Source of the DNA: JAVBKU01 sp031553875
Lineage (GTDB): Bacteria > Bacteroidota > Bacteroidia > Bacteroidales > Rikenellaceae
Assembly (NCBI GenBank): GCA_031553875.1
Contig: JAVBKU010000028.1
Coordinates: forward strand, 1 to 13,945
Direction of reading: 5' to 3'
Length of the DNA stretch: 13,945 nucleotides
Shown here: in pieces, positions 6,721-12,939 of the stretch
Layout of the letters: each line of letters starts with the position of its first letter
Numbering within the stretch: the first letter of the stretch is position 1
Translations under genes and position numbers: made by a program
Notes under the pieces: generated by a model
What the model was told of the DNA's origin: nothing
Database searches by the model: none
The model's input: only the letters and a program-made list of their open reading frames with translations

Positions 6721-7074
6721 ATGGAATACCTGAACCTTATATTCAATTTCCTGCTGGGAGGAGGGGTGGTGTCGATGCTGATCTTCTACCGTTCCAAGAA
6801 GCGTAAGGAGAACGCCCAGGCCTCGTTGGCCGAAAGCGAGGTGATACGCTCCTTCGCCCAGGAATGGCGCGAGATCGCAGAGAGCCGCGAGCGGAAGATC
6901 ATCGACAAGGACGCCAAGATCGACGCCCTCTACGCCACCATTACCGAGTGGCGCGACCGCTACAACGCCCTCAACGAGATGTATAACATCATGACCCTGG
7001 CCAAGCAGTCGGCCGATTACCGCGTGTGCAACAAGCGGGGATGCGGCGAGAGGGAACCGCAAACGGGGTTTTAA
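6721..7074 (+). CDS. Membrane-anchored coiled-coil phage-type protein (possible holin-like component)
   Basis: 117 residues. One N-terminal membrane helix (about 5-23, LNLIFNFLLGGGVVSMLIFY) is followed by basic RSKKRKE, then a long charged helix (30-98) likely to be a coiled coil, and a short tail with two cysteines, VCNKRGCGEREPQTGF (C103, C108). The gene sits 11 bp after the fibre gene and 12 bp before the M15 peptidase, the usual place of a holin or lysis accessory protein. A single membrane helix with a large soluble coiled coil is not a classical holin layout, so a structural or regulatory role in lysis is equally possible. Confidence 0.65.
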   Translation: MEYLNLIFNFLLGGGVVSMLIFYRSKKRKENAQASLAESEVIRSFAQEWREIAESRERKIIDKDAKIDALYATITEWRDRYNALNEMYNIMTLAKQSADYRVCNKRGCGEREPQTGF

Positions 7075-7086
7075 CTTTAGGAGATC

Positions 7087-7506
7087 ATGGGGAAATATTT
7101 CACTTTAGCCGAGTTGACAGCCTCTCGCGAGGCTGCGGCCCGGGGTATCGACAATACGCCTCCGCCACAGGTACGGCAGAAATTATGCAGCCTCATCACC
7201 TCCCTGCTCGACCCTGTTCGTGAGGCATGGGGAGGGCCTATCGCGGTTAACAGCGGCTTCCGCTCGCCCGAGCTCAACAGGGCCGTGGGCGGGGCCGCTA
7301 TGTCGCAACACATCAGGGGCGAAGCCGCCGATATAACCGCCGGAAGCAGGAGTGCCAACCGCAGGCTATTCAGCGCGATACTCTCGGGCGGATTTCCTTT
7401 CGACCAGCTTATATGGGAAAAGGGCGACGCCACGGGGCCCGACTGGATACACGTTTCATACAATCCCGCCGGAGGAAGACGGCAGGTAATAGGAGCGAAG
7501 CTATGA
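7087..7506 (+). CDS. Peptidase M15 family protein, endolysin-like
   Basis: 139 residues, the length of single-domain M15 (VanY/M15A-like) peptidases that cleave peptide crosslinks in peptidoglycan. Motifs are present in order: SGFRSPELNRAVGGA (56-70), SQHIRGEAAD (73-82, the SxHxxGxAxD zinc motif with H75 and D82), QLIWE (107-111) and WIHVSYN (120-126), where H122 is the third zinc ligand. There is no signal peptide, so export would need a holin or another route, as for phage endolysins. AGGAG lies at 7079-7083, just 3 nt before the ATG. The stop overlaps the next start by four bases (ATGA, 7503-7506), indicating coupled translation with the spanin-like gene. Confidence 0.92.
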   Translation: MGKYFTLAELTASREAAARGIDNTPPPQVRQKLCSLITSLLDPVREAWGGPIAVNSGFRSPELNRAVGGAAMSQHIRGEAADITAGSRSANRRLFSAILSGGFPFDQLIWEKGDATGPDWIHVSYNPAGGRRQVIGAKL

Positions 7507-7988
7507 GGGCAGCAGTTTTTATTTTGGTGGTCTTCGGGGCAACTTCCTGCTGTCCCCGCGGGGCGGCGGTACGCTCTTTCAGGGGTGACAGCGTGAGGGT
7601 CGAGAGGAGCGTGGAGCTGGTGGAGCGGTGGCGGGATACGACGGTGTATCTGTCTGTTCCCGCAGAAAACCGCGAGGCCCTGCGCCGCGACAGCTCCCTG
7701 CTCGAAACCTCGGTCGCCGTGTCGCTGGCTCGTATCGAGGCTGACGGGAGCCTATTCCATTCCCTGCGCAACAGGGAGCAGACGAAACCTGTTGTGGTAC
7801 CCGTAAAGGACATCCGCCTTACGGAAAAACGCGACAGTGTGGTGGTACGTGAGATGGTTCGCGAGATCGCCGTAGCCGCCCCCCTGTCCTGGTGGCAGAA
7901 GTTCTGGCAACGTTCGGGACAGGCGGCGTGGGGGGTACTGGCGTTGATTGCGGGAGTGGGATTGCTGCGGAGAAAGGTGGGGATATAA
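7503..7988 (+). CDS. Putative unimolecular spanin: lipoprotein with C-terminal membrane helix
   Basis: 161 residues. The N-terminus MRAAVFILVVFGATSC has a short hydrophobic core ending in a possible lipobox (ATS-C16, imperfect at -3), so the mature protein would be lipid-anchored. Residues 20-125 are charged and partly helical and would span the periplasm. The C-terminus (SWWQKFWQRSGQAAWG, then LALIAGVGLLRRKVG) is an amphipathic aromatic patch plus a membrane helix, about 137-155. A lipoprotein signal and a C-terminal membrane helix in one chain is the plan of u-spanins, which disrupt the outer membrane in phage lysis. Location directly after the endolysin supports this. The start is ATG 7503, overlapping the endolysin stop; a longer frame to 7413 is rejected. 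A weak hairpin (GAGAAT 8011-8016 with ATTCTC 8023-8028) follows. Confidence 0.7.
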   Translation: MRAAVFILVVFGATSCCPRGAAVRSFRGDSVRVERSVELVERWRDTTVYLSVPAENREALRRDSSLLETSVAVSLARIEADGSLFHSLRNREQTKPVVVPVKDIRLTEKRDSVVVREMVREIAVAAPLSWWQKFWQRSGQAAWGVLALIAGVGLLRRKVGI

Positions 7989-8032
7989 AGGATATTTACA
8001 AAAAGTATTCGAGAATCGTGATATTCTCTTCC

Positions 8033-8058
8033 GTACCTTTTGTGCACACAAAAGGTAC
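8033..8058. repeat. TTTTGTG-type palindrome, left of the composite repeat
   Basis: GTACCTTTTG (8033-8042) and CAAAAGGTAC (8049-8058) are perfect reverse complements around TGCACA. Related palindromes occur at 8538-8565, 13759-13778 and 13805-13833. Confidence 0.7.
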
Positions 8059-8068
8059 CCAAAAAGTG

Positions 8069-8231
8069 CCGCCTGCCGATATTCACTGACAGGAGTCTTC
8101 GTACATCCTAAAACGTCGAACTCCTCCTTTTTAGCGGGACCTTCGTCCCCGCTAACAGTCGTTAAACATAGCGTCGTTTTTTAACGGATTCCCTCGACCC
8201 CTGTCCGGGCGTAAATATCAGCAATTGGCGG
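8069..8231 (+). repeat. 163-bp structured repeat element, copy A
   Basis: Bounded by CCGCC (8069-8073) and GGCGG (8227-8231). The ends form an imperfect inverted repeat: GATATTCAC-x-ACAGGaGTC at the left, and at the right GATATTTAC-gcccgg-ACAGGGGTC read on the minus strand. Internal hairpins are 8131-8155 (TTAGCGGG with CCCGCTAA) and CGTTAAA (8160-8166) with TTTAACG (8180-8186). Nearly the same sequence recurs in reverse orientation at 13511-13674 (about eight substitutions, all transitions, and one indel). No ORF is maintained between copies. It lies 80 bp after the spanin-like gene. Confidence 0.85.
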
Positions 8232-8261
8232 AAGATTGTATGGTACTTCGTATAATTATTA

Positions 8262-8280
8262 AGTCGCCCGCTGGGCGACT
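8262..8280. repeat. Hairpin in the spacer of the composite repeat
   Basis: AGTCGCCC (8262-8269) pairs perfectly with GGGCGACT (8273-8280), loop GCT. It lies between copies A and B, flanked by AT-rich sequence on both sides. Confidence 0.6.
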
Positions 8281-8291
8281 ATTATCCCCGC

Positions 8292-8527
8292 ATCTGAAGA
8301 TTTACGCCCGGAATAGTAGCGTGAGTCAAATCCGTTAAGAACTCCCAGGATGGCTTCGCCTTCCTCCTCCTCTCTCGGCATAGTCCGAATAAATTCGACT
8401 CTGCCCTCGTTCGAGCGTCGGTTGTCTGACGACATTAGACGAAGCCCTGAAGGGGCGAGACTAAAAGGGAGGAGTTCGACGTTTTAGGATGTACGAAGAC
8501 CCCTGTAAGTGAATATCAGCAGGCGGC
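8292..8527 (-). repeat. Diverged 236-bp repeat element, copy B (tail-to-tail with copy A)
   Basis: On the minus strand it begins with the same 67-bp block as copy A: 8461-8527 is the reverse complement of 8068-8134 with four mismatches. It ends with the same 3' block, TTAACGGATT (8338-8329) then TCCGGGCGTAAAT (8312-8300). The middle is different and about 80 bp longer, and includes a CGCCCCTTCAGGGC stem and CTCGTTCGAG. With copy A it forms a 460-bp composite with long inverted arms. Confidence 0.75.
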
Positions 8528-8537
8528 GTGTTTTGGT

Positions 8538-8565
8538 CACACCTTTTGCACGCGTAAAAGGTGTG
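8538..8565. repeat. TTTTGTG-type palindrome, right of the composite repeat
   Basis: CACACCTTTT (8538-8547) and AAAAGGTGTG (8556-8565) are perfect arms around GCACGCGT. It mirrors the palindrome at 8033-8058, so the symmetry of the composite extends beyond the 67-bp arms. Confidence 0.65.
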
Positions 8566-8610
8566 AAGATACAGTAAATAAAAAGTACAAAAGTCTTTTT
8601 ATCCAAAATA

Positions 8611-8643
8611 AAACGTGGCGTATCCAATGGATACGCCACGTTT
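8611..8643 (-). terminator. Perfect 15-bp hairpin terminator of rnr
   Basis: AAACGTGGCGTATCC (8611-8625) is the exact reverse complement of 8629-8643, loop AAT. Read on the minus strand it follows the rnr stop codon by about 18 bp and is followed by a T-rich run (TTTTATTTT). Confidence 0.88.
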
Positions 8644-8661
8644 ACTTTATATATAAGCCGT

Positions 8662-10962
8662 CTATCTCCTACCCTTCGAACCCCTCTTGGAGAACTTATG
8701 GAAAGCGTCCTGGCGGCGTTCTTCCTGCTTGGGAAATTGCGGCAGTTGTGCACCCAGAGGCGTCACTTCACCTGTATGGAAATCTATAGAGGCTACCATC
8801 GAGAAGTCCAACTGCTTGCGCTGCAGGTCGGCCCTCTCGACCTTGATCCTCACATTATCGCCAAGGGTGAAGCTGCGTCCTGTACGGTGGCCGGTCACGC
8901 AATAACTCTCCTGATCGAAGGCGTAGAAGTCGTCGGTCATATCCCTCAGAGAGACCATACCCTCGATCTTGGTGTCGTTGAGCTCTACGTAGATACCCCA
9001 CTCCGTAACACCTGAAATAGTCCCGTCGAACTCCTGACCGAGTTTGTCTAACATAAACTCCACCATCTTGTACTTTATCGACGCCCTCTCTGCCTCGGCG
9101 GCCCTCACCTCCATATCGGACGAGTGCTGGCACTGGGTCTCGTAATAAGCCTTGTCCGCCGACTTGCCTCCGGCAAGATAACGCGCCAGAAGGCGATGTA
9201 CCATCATGTCGGGATAACGCCTGATGGGAGAGGTGAAGTGCGTGTAGAAGTCGAACGCAAGACCGTAGTGGCCTACGTTATCGGTCGAGTAGAAGGCCTT
9301 GGCCATGGAACGGATGGCGAGGGTGGAAATGATATTCTCCTCGCTCTTGCCGTGTATCTCCTTCATCAGCTTGTTGATCTCGCGGGCCACGGCGCGGCTG
9401 TTATCGGCCCTCATGTTGTAGCCGAAACGCATGATGAACGATCGGAACTGGCCCAGTTTGTCGGGATTCGGCTCCTCGTGGATACGGTATACGAACGTGC
9501 GCTCGGGATCGCCGGGAGCGCGTTTCTTGCCAACGAACTCTGCCACACGCCTGTTAGCCAGCAACATGAACTCCTCGATAAGCTGGTTGGACTCTTTCTG
9601 CTCCTTGAAGAACACGCTCAGGGGCTTACCCGTGGAGTCGAGGACGAACTTGGCCTCTTCCCTCTCGAAGTTGATAGAGCCATGCTGGAAGCGCGCGGAG
9701 CGGAGCTTTTGGGCAAGGGTATTTAGAGAGAGTATTTCCTGCTTGAAGTCGCCCTCGCCGCCCTCGATGATATCCTGTGCCTCGCCGTAGGTGAACCTGC
9801 GGTCGGAGAGTATTATAGTGCGGCCGAGCCACTGGTTTTGTATCTCGGCATCCTCGTTGAGCTCGAATACCGCCGAGAAGCAGAGCTTCTCCTCATTGGG
9901 GCGGAGCGAACAGAGAAAATTTGACAGCCTCTCGGGAAGCATCGGCACCGTGCGGTCGACAAGGTAGACAGACGTGGCCCTGTCGCGGCCCTCGGCGTCG
10001 ATGATCGTGTCGGGGGTGACATAGTGGGTCACGTCGGCGATATGCACGCCCACCTCGAAATTGCCGTTGGGCAGCTTGCGAATGGAAAGCGCGTCGTCGA
10101 AGTCTTTGGCGTCGGCGGGGTCGATGGTGAATGTGGTAATCTTGCGGAAGTCCTTACGGGTTTTGTATTCCTCCTCGGGGATAGCCTCGGGGATAAGGTC
10201 GGCGGCCTTCTGCACGTCCTCGGGGTATGTGTAGGGCAGGTCGAATTCGGCCAGAATGGCGTGCATCTCCACGTTATTGTCTCCGGGGGTGCCGAATACG
10301 TCGACTATCTCGCCTATGGGGTTCTTCATTCCCGCAGGCCAGTCGAGCACCTTAACCAGCACCTTCTGCCCGTTCTGCGCCTCCATGGCGTCACGCAGGG
10401 GGACGAAAATATCATTGGGCACCTTGCGCGAATCGACCTTCACGAAGGCGTACTTGTCGGACATCTCCACAATACCCACGTACTTACGCAGGGAGCGGCT
10501 TACGATCTCGATGATCTCACCCTCGGGGTTACCTCCTTTGCGGGCGCCCCTGGTGATTATCACCTTCACGATATCGCCCTGCAGGGCGTGGCCGGTATTA
10601 CGTGCGTTGACCAACACGTCCTTCTCCATACCCTCGACCTTCACGTAGGCCGCACCAGAAGAGGCCATATCGACCGTGCCTTCGAATTTTTCGTAACTCT
10701 GCGCCGAAAGGGTGTACTTGCCCGGAGAGAACTCCCTTATGATGCCCTGGTGGAGCAGCGATGAGATAATGCGCGCCACTTCGTAGCGGTTCTCCTTGGA
10801 GTTGCTCGCCATGGCCATAGCCATGGACTTTACGCTGTATTTTTTCGTAGGGTTGGCCCTGAAAAGGCTGAGCACCACCGCGTCTTTGTCGATGGCCGTA
10901 CTCTTGGCTTTACCCTTGCGTTCTACTGTCGTTTGCTTTACTTGTTTCGTCTTCTTTGTCAT
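8662..10962 (-). CDS. rnr: Ribonuclease R (RNB-family 3'-5' exoribonuclease)
   Basis: 766 residues from the chosen start. RNase R degrades structured RNA processively from the 3' end and acts in mRNA and rRNA quality control. Domains in order: a lysine-rich start; winged-helix region (about 25-90); two cold-shock-like domains (about 92-155 and 160-222); the RNB catalytic domain with DPADAKDFDDA (281-291, metal-binding Asp), HIADVTHYV, VDRTVPMLPERLS and FTSPIRRYPDMMVHR; an S1 domain (GTISGVTEWGIYVEL...); and a basic tail ending FSKRGSKGRR. The start is ATG 10962 (MTKKTKQ), not the upstream ATG at 11034, because an exact TAnnTTTG promoter element lies between them and the extra 24 residues match nothing in the family. 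Transcribed alone, with a strong terminator. Confidence 0.96.
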   Translation of the reverse strand: MTKKTKQVKQTTVERKGKAKSTAIDKDAVVLSLFRANPTKKYSVKSMAMAMASNSKENRYEVARIISSLLHQGIIREFSPGKYTLSAQSYEKFEGTVDMASSGAAYVKVEGMEKDVLVNARNTGHALQGDIVKVIITRGARKGGNPEGEIIEIVSRSLRKYVGIVEMSDKYAFVKVDSRKVPNDIFVPLRDAMEAQNGQKVLVKVLDWPAGMKNPIGEIVDVFGTPGDNNVEMHAILAEFDLPYTYPEDVQKAADLIPEAIPEEEYKTRKDFRKITTFTIDPADAKDFDDALSIRKLPNGNFEVGVHIADVTHYVTPDTIIDAEGRDRATSVYLVDRTVPMLPERLSNFLCSLRPNEEKLCFSAVFELNEDAEIQNQWLGRTIILSDRRFTYGEAQDIIEGGEGDFKQEILSLNTLAQKLRSARFQHGSINFEREEAKFVLDSTGKPLSVFFKEQKESNQLIEEFMLLANRRVAEFVGKKRAPGDPERTFVYRIHEEPNPDKLGQFRSFIMRFGYNMRADNSRAVAREINKLMKEIHGKSEENIISTLAIRSMAKAFYSTDNVGHYGLAFDFYTHFTSPIRRYPDMMVHRLLARYLAGGKSADKAYYETQCQHSSDMEVRAAEAERASIKYKMVEFMLDKLGQEFDGTISGVTEWGIYVELNDTKIEGMVSLRDMTDDFYAFDQESYCVTGHRTGRSFTLGDNVRIKVERADLQRKQLDFSMVASIDFHTGEVTPLGAQLPQFPKQEERRQDAFHKFSKRGSKGRR

Positions 10963-10992
10963 CCTATTTCTTCTTTTCTCTTTTAATTCCCG

Positions 10993-11000
10993 CAAAGGTA
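10993..11000 (-). promoter_or_regulatory. -7 promoter element of rnr
   Basis: On the minus strand this reads TACCTTTG, an exact match to TAnnTTTG, 30 bp before the rnr ATG at 10962. It implies a leader of about 20-25 nt and excludes the longer start at 11034. No convincing -33 TTG was found. Confidence 0.6.
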
Positions 11001-11096
11001 GTGATAAACACGGGCCGATGTCCCTTTGTAACAATTATTTTACGGATATGTGACCGATTCGTTGTCTTGGTAGTCCCGTGGGTATTATTTTATTTT

Positions 11097-11165
11097 GGGT
11101 TACCGTCAAGGTAACCCATGCCGCCGCCCCAGGCGCGAAGCGCCTCGGGGGGTGGGGCGGCGGCA
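11097..11165 (+). repeat. GC-rich two-hairpin repeat element, copy 2
   Basis: Hairpin I: GGGTTACC (11097-11104) with GGTAACCC (11110-11117), loop GTCAA. Hairpin II: TGCCGCCGCCCC (11119-11130) with GGGGCGGCGGCA (11154-11165), enclosing AGGCGC (11131-11136) with GCGCCT (11140-11145), triloop GAA, and an unpaired CGGGGGGT segment. It has the same architecture and much the same sequence as 5052-5117. It fills the gap between the NUDIX gene's 3' end and the rnr promoter, with the same plus orientation and T-rich sequence on its left. Confidence 0.8.
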
Positions 11166-11174
11166 TATCTTATA

Positions 11175-11783
11175 TTAAAGCGTATTTGACGCCGCCTCAA
11201 ACACCTCGCGTATCGTGGGAAACGTATCGGGTAGCAATTTCCGTACCTCTTCTGCATCAAGCCATTCGGCGCACTCTATACCCTCCTCCGTCTGAGGTGA
11301 GGTCGCTCCGCCGAGGCCAGGGTAGGTCATGGCGTACCACTTCGTGGCCTTGAATACGCGCCTACCCTCGTAGATATAAGAGTGAAATGTCTCGGTCAGG
11401 AACTTTCCGAGCTTCAGGCCACCCACGCCGCACTCTTCCTCCACCTCCCTCAGGGCGCATACACCCGACTTCTCGCCCGCCTCGCAGTGGCCCTTGGGCA
11501 GATCCCAACGTCCGTTGCGGTAGATCATTAACACTCGCCCCTGCCCATCGCGCACTAATCCTCCCGCCGCCTCGATAAATCCGAGCGAGCGGCGCAGATT
11601 TTCAAAAATATTTTCAAAACTCGCCGATAATACCGTTACCGATTTGTTATTCTGGAGATTTTCAAGCAAATTTGTGGTGCCCAACCCCTCGCCTCCGAGT
11701 GTAATCAACTCACTGTCGGGAAGATGACGGGAAGGGTCGTCGGTAAATTTCAGATAATTGTCACCAATATAAATCACCCTCAT
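11175..11783 (-). CDS. NUDIX hydrolase
   Basis: 202 residues. Nudix enzymes hydrolyse nucleoside diphosphates linked to another moiety. The Nudix box is complete: G98-x5-E104-x7-R112 E113-V-E-E116 E117-C-G119-V, preceded by RWDLPKGHCEAGE. The first ~68 residues (MRVIYIGDNYLKFTDDP...) are an extra N-terminal region of unknown role, and the Nudix fold starts near FIEAAGGLVRDGQG. Substrate cannot be told from sequence. The gene diverges from pyrE with only 3 bp between the start codons, so its promoter must lie within pyrE; a fitting one is seen at 11826-11857. The element at 11097-11165 lies just beyond its stop codon. Confidence 0.92.
   Translation of the reverse strand: MRVIYIGDNYLKFTDDPSRHLPDSELITLGGEGLGTTNLLENLQNNKSVTVLSASFENIFENLRRSLGFIEAAGGLVRDGQGRVLMIYRNGRWDLPKGHCEAGEKSGVCALREVEEECGVGGLKLGKFLTETFHSYIYEGRRVFKATKWYAMTYPGLGGATSPQTEEGIECAEWLDAEEVRKLLPDTFPTIREVFEAASNTL
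11744..11751 (+). promoter_or_regulatory. Possible -7 element for pyrE inside the NUDIX gene
   Basis: TAAATTTC matches TAnnTTTG except the last base and lies 35 bp before the pyrE ATG, within the NUDIX coding sequence on the other strand. No clear -33 element; low support. Confidence 0.25.
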
Positions 11784-11786
11784 ACT

Positions 11787-12419
11787 ATGGAAGAGTTATC
11801 GAGCCGCGTGGCCCAAAGCCTGTTACAAATTAAGGCAATAAAATTACAACCGGCAAATCCTTTCACCTGGGCTTCGGGTTGGCGTTCGCCCATCTATTGC
11901 GACAACCGCAAGATACTCTCCTACCCCGAAGTGAGGGCCGAGGTGAGCCGCGGTTTTGCCGATATAATTTTCAACAAATATCCCGATGCAGAGGTCATCG
12001 CCGGCGTCGCTACGGGAGCCATAGCCCACGGGGCATTAGTGGCCGAGCGTATGGGCAAGCCATTCATCTACGTCCGCAGCTCGCCCAAAGCGCACGGGTT
12101 GACCAACCAGGTCGAAGGTGAGTTTAAGAAGGGCGCCAAGGTGGTGGTGGTCGAAGACCTCGTATCCACCGGAGGCAGCAGCCTCAGCGCCGTAGAAGCC
12201 TTGAGGGACGCGGGTTGCGAGGTACTTGGCATGGTCGCCATTTTCTCCTACGGGTTCCCCGTGGCTGCCGAGAATTTCGCCAAGGCGGGAGTCCAGCTCG
12301 ACACCCTGAGCAACTACACGGATATGATAACGTTGGCCACACAGCAGGGTTACATCCCCGTGTCGGCCATGGCAACGCTCGAAGAGTGGCGCAAATCGCC
12401 CTCTACATGGAACGGTTAG
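11787..12419 (+). CDS. pyrE: Orotate phosphoribosyltransferase
   Basis: 210 residues. It joins orotate to PRPP to give OMP in pyrimidine synthesis. Present are the N-terminal WASGWRSPIYCDNRKILSYP region (28-47), VAGVATGAIAHGALVAERM-like core (IAGVATGAIAHG, 71-82), the catalytic-loop residues VRSSPKAHG (96-104; R97, K101, H103) and the PRPP-binding loop VVVVEDLVSTGGSS (119-132). ATG 11787 is chosen; an upstream in-frame ATG at 11724 would run back through the NUDIX start region and adds residues foreign to the family. The next gene begins 4 bp after the stop, so the two are co-transcribed. Confidence 0.96.
   Translation: MEELSSRVAQSLLQIKAIKLQPANPFTWASGWRSPIYCDNRKILSYPEVRAEVSRGFADIIFNKYPDAEVIAGVATGAIAHGALVAERMGKPFIYVRSSPKAHGLTNQVEGEFKKGAKVVVVEDLVSTGGSSLSAVEALRDAGCEVLGMVAIFSYGFPVAAENFAKAGVQLDTLSNYTDMITLATQQGYIPVSAMATLEEWRKSPSTWNG
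11826..11857 (-). promoter_or_regulatory. Candidate NUDIX promoter inside pyrE
   Basis: On the minus strand TTTG (11857-11854), 20 bp, then TTAATTTG (11833-11826). This matches the -33/-7 pattern TTTG-N19-21-TAnnTTTG with one mismatch, and would start RNA about 35 nt before the NUDIX ATG, inside codons 10-25 of pyrE. Confidence 0.4.
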
Positions 12420-12423
12420 TGTC

Positions 12424-12852
12424 ATGGGATTAGAGAGATACGAGAGCAAGCACGTGCTGATAAAGCACCCTGCCGAGAGGATATATACCACTCTGTCCGA
12501 CTTTTCCAACTTCACGCCCATTCTGGCCGACAAGGTAGATGGGTGGCAGGCGTCGGATTGCAGGTGCGACTTCAAGGTGAAGGGCTTCAACGTAGGCCTG
12601 GAAATGGTGGAGCGCGAGGCTCCCAAGTTGATAAAGATACGCGGGGCCGAGGGGTCGCCGATGGACTTCACATTCTGGCTTCAGATGGTCGAGGCGAAAG
12701 ATTGCGCCGGGGCACATACCCATATGAGGATCGTACTCCAGGTAGAGCTTAACATGATGATGAAAATGATGGTGGGAGGTAAACTCCAGGAGGCCGCCGA
12801 CCAGATAGCCCAGCAAATAGCCGACAGCCTCAACAGGACAGCGCAAAGTTAA
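12424..12852 (+). CDS. SRPBCC (START-like) family protein
   Basis: 142 residues with no signal peptide or membrane helix. The pattern fits small SRPBCC/polyketide-cyclase-like proteins with a hydrophobic ligand cavity: a first strand ending in the helix HPAERIYTTLSDFSNFTPIL (16-35), a run of strands (CRCDFKVKGFNVGLEMVER, KLIKIRGAEG, MDFTFWLQMVE, HTHMRIVLQVEL) and a long C-terminal helix rich in methionine and glutamine (MMMKMMVGGKLQEAADQIAQ). No enzymatic residues can be assigned. It starts 4 bp after pyrE, an arrangement I recall from other Bacteroidetes, but a link to pyrimidine synthesis is not shown by the sequence. Confidence 0.85.
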   Translation: MGLERYESKHVLIKHPAERIYTTLSDFSNFTPILADKVDGWQASDCRCDFKVKGFNVGLEMVEREAPKLIKIRGAEGSPMDFTFWLQMVEAKDCAGAHTHMRIVLQVELNMMMKMMVGGKLQEAADQIAQQIADSLNRTAQS

Positions 12853-12939
12853 TGTGCCCGGATACGGCATCATTTGGGTGTCGCGGTACGGAATTTGGAG
12901 AGACGGCGACAAGCATGAACCAATTAAAAATCAATCGAT

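Noticed and set aside
5621..7074. Diversity-generating retroelement target in the tail fibre
   Set aside because: No reverse transcriptase, no template/variable repeat pair and no C-type-lectin-like end were seen.
7409..8086. Minus-strand open frames through the spanin-like gene and copy A
   Set aside because: Overlap a coupled plus-strand operon, Ser/Arg/Thr-rich, no motif.
8131..8190. Integron attC site in the 163-bp element (GTTAAAC / GTTAGAC resembles GTTRRRY)
   Set aside because: No properly placed partner RYYYAAC box in the same orientation for both copies, no cassette ORF beside it and no integron integrase in view.
8069..8231. Insertion sequence
   Set aside because: Inverted ends are present but there is no transposase, and no convincing target-site duplication could be found by eye; kept as a repeat of unknown mechanism.
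8033..8610. CRISPR array
   Set aside because: Repeats are inverted and few, with no regular direct repeats separated by equal-length spacers, and no cas genes.
10024..10764. Plus-strand open frames opposite rnr (also near 9124-9726)
   Set aside because: They lie wholly within the RNase R gene, whose domains and catalytic motifs are intact; codon-shadow effect in GC-rich sequence.
10963..11034. N-terminal extension of RNase R to the ATG at 11034
   Set aside because: An exact -7 promoter element (10993-11000) lies inside the extension and the added residues are not part of the family.
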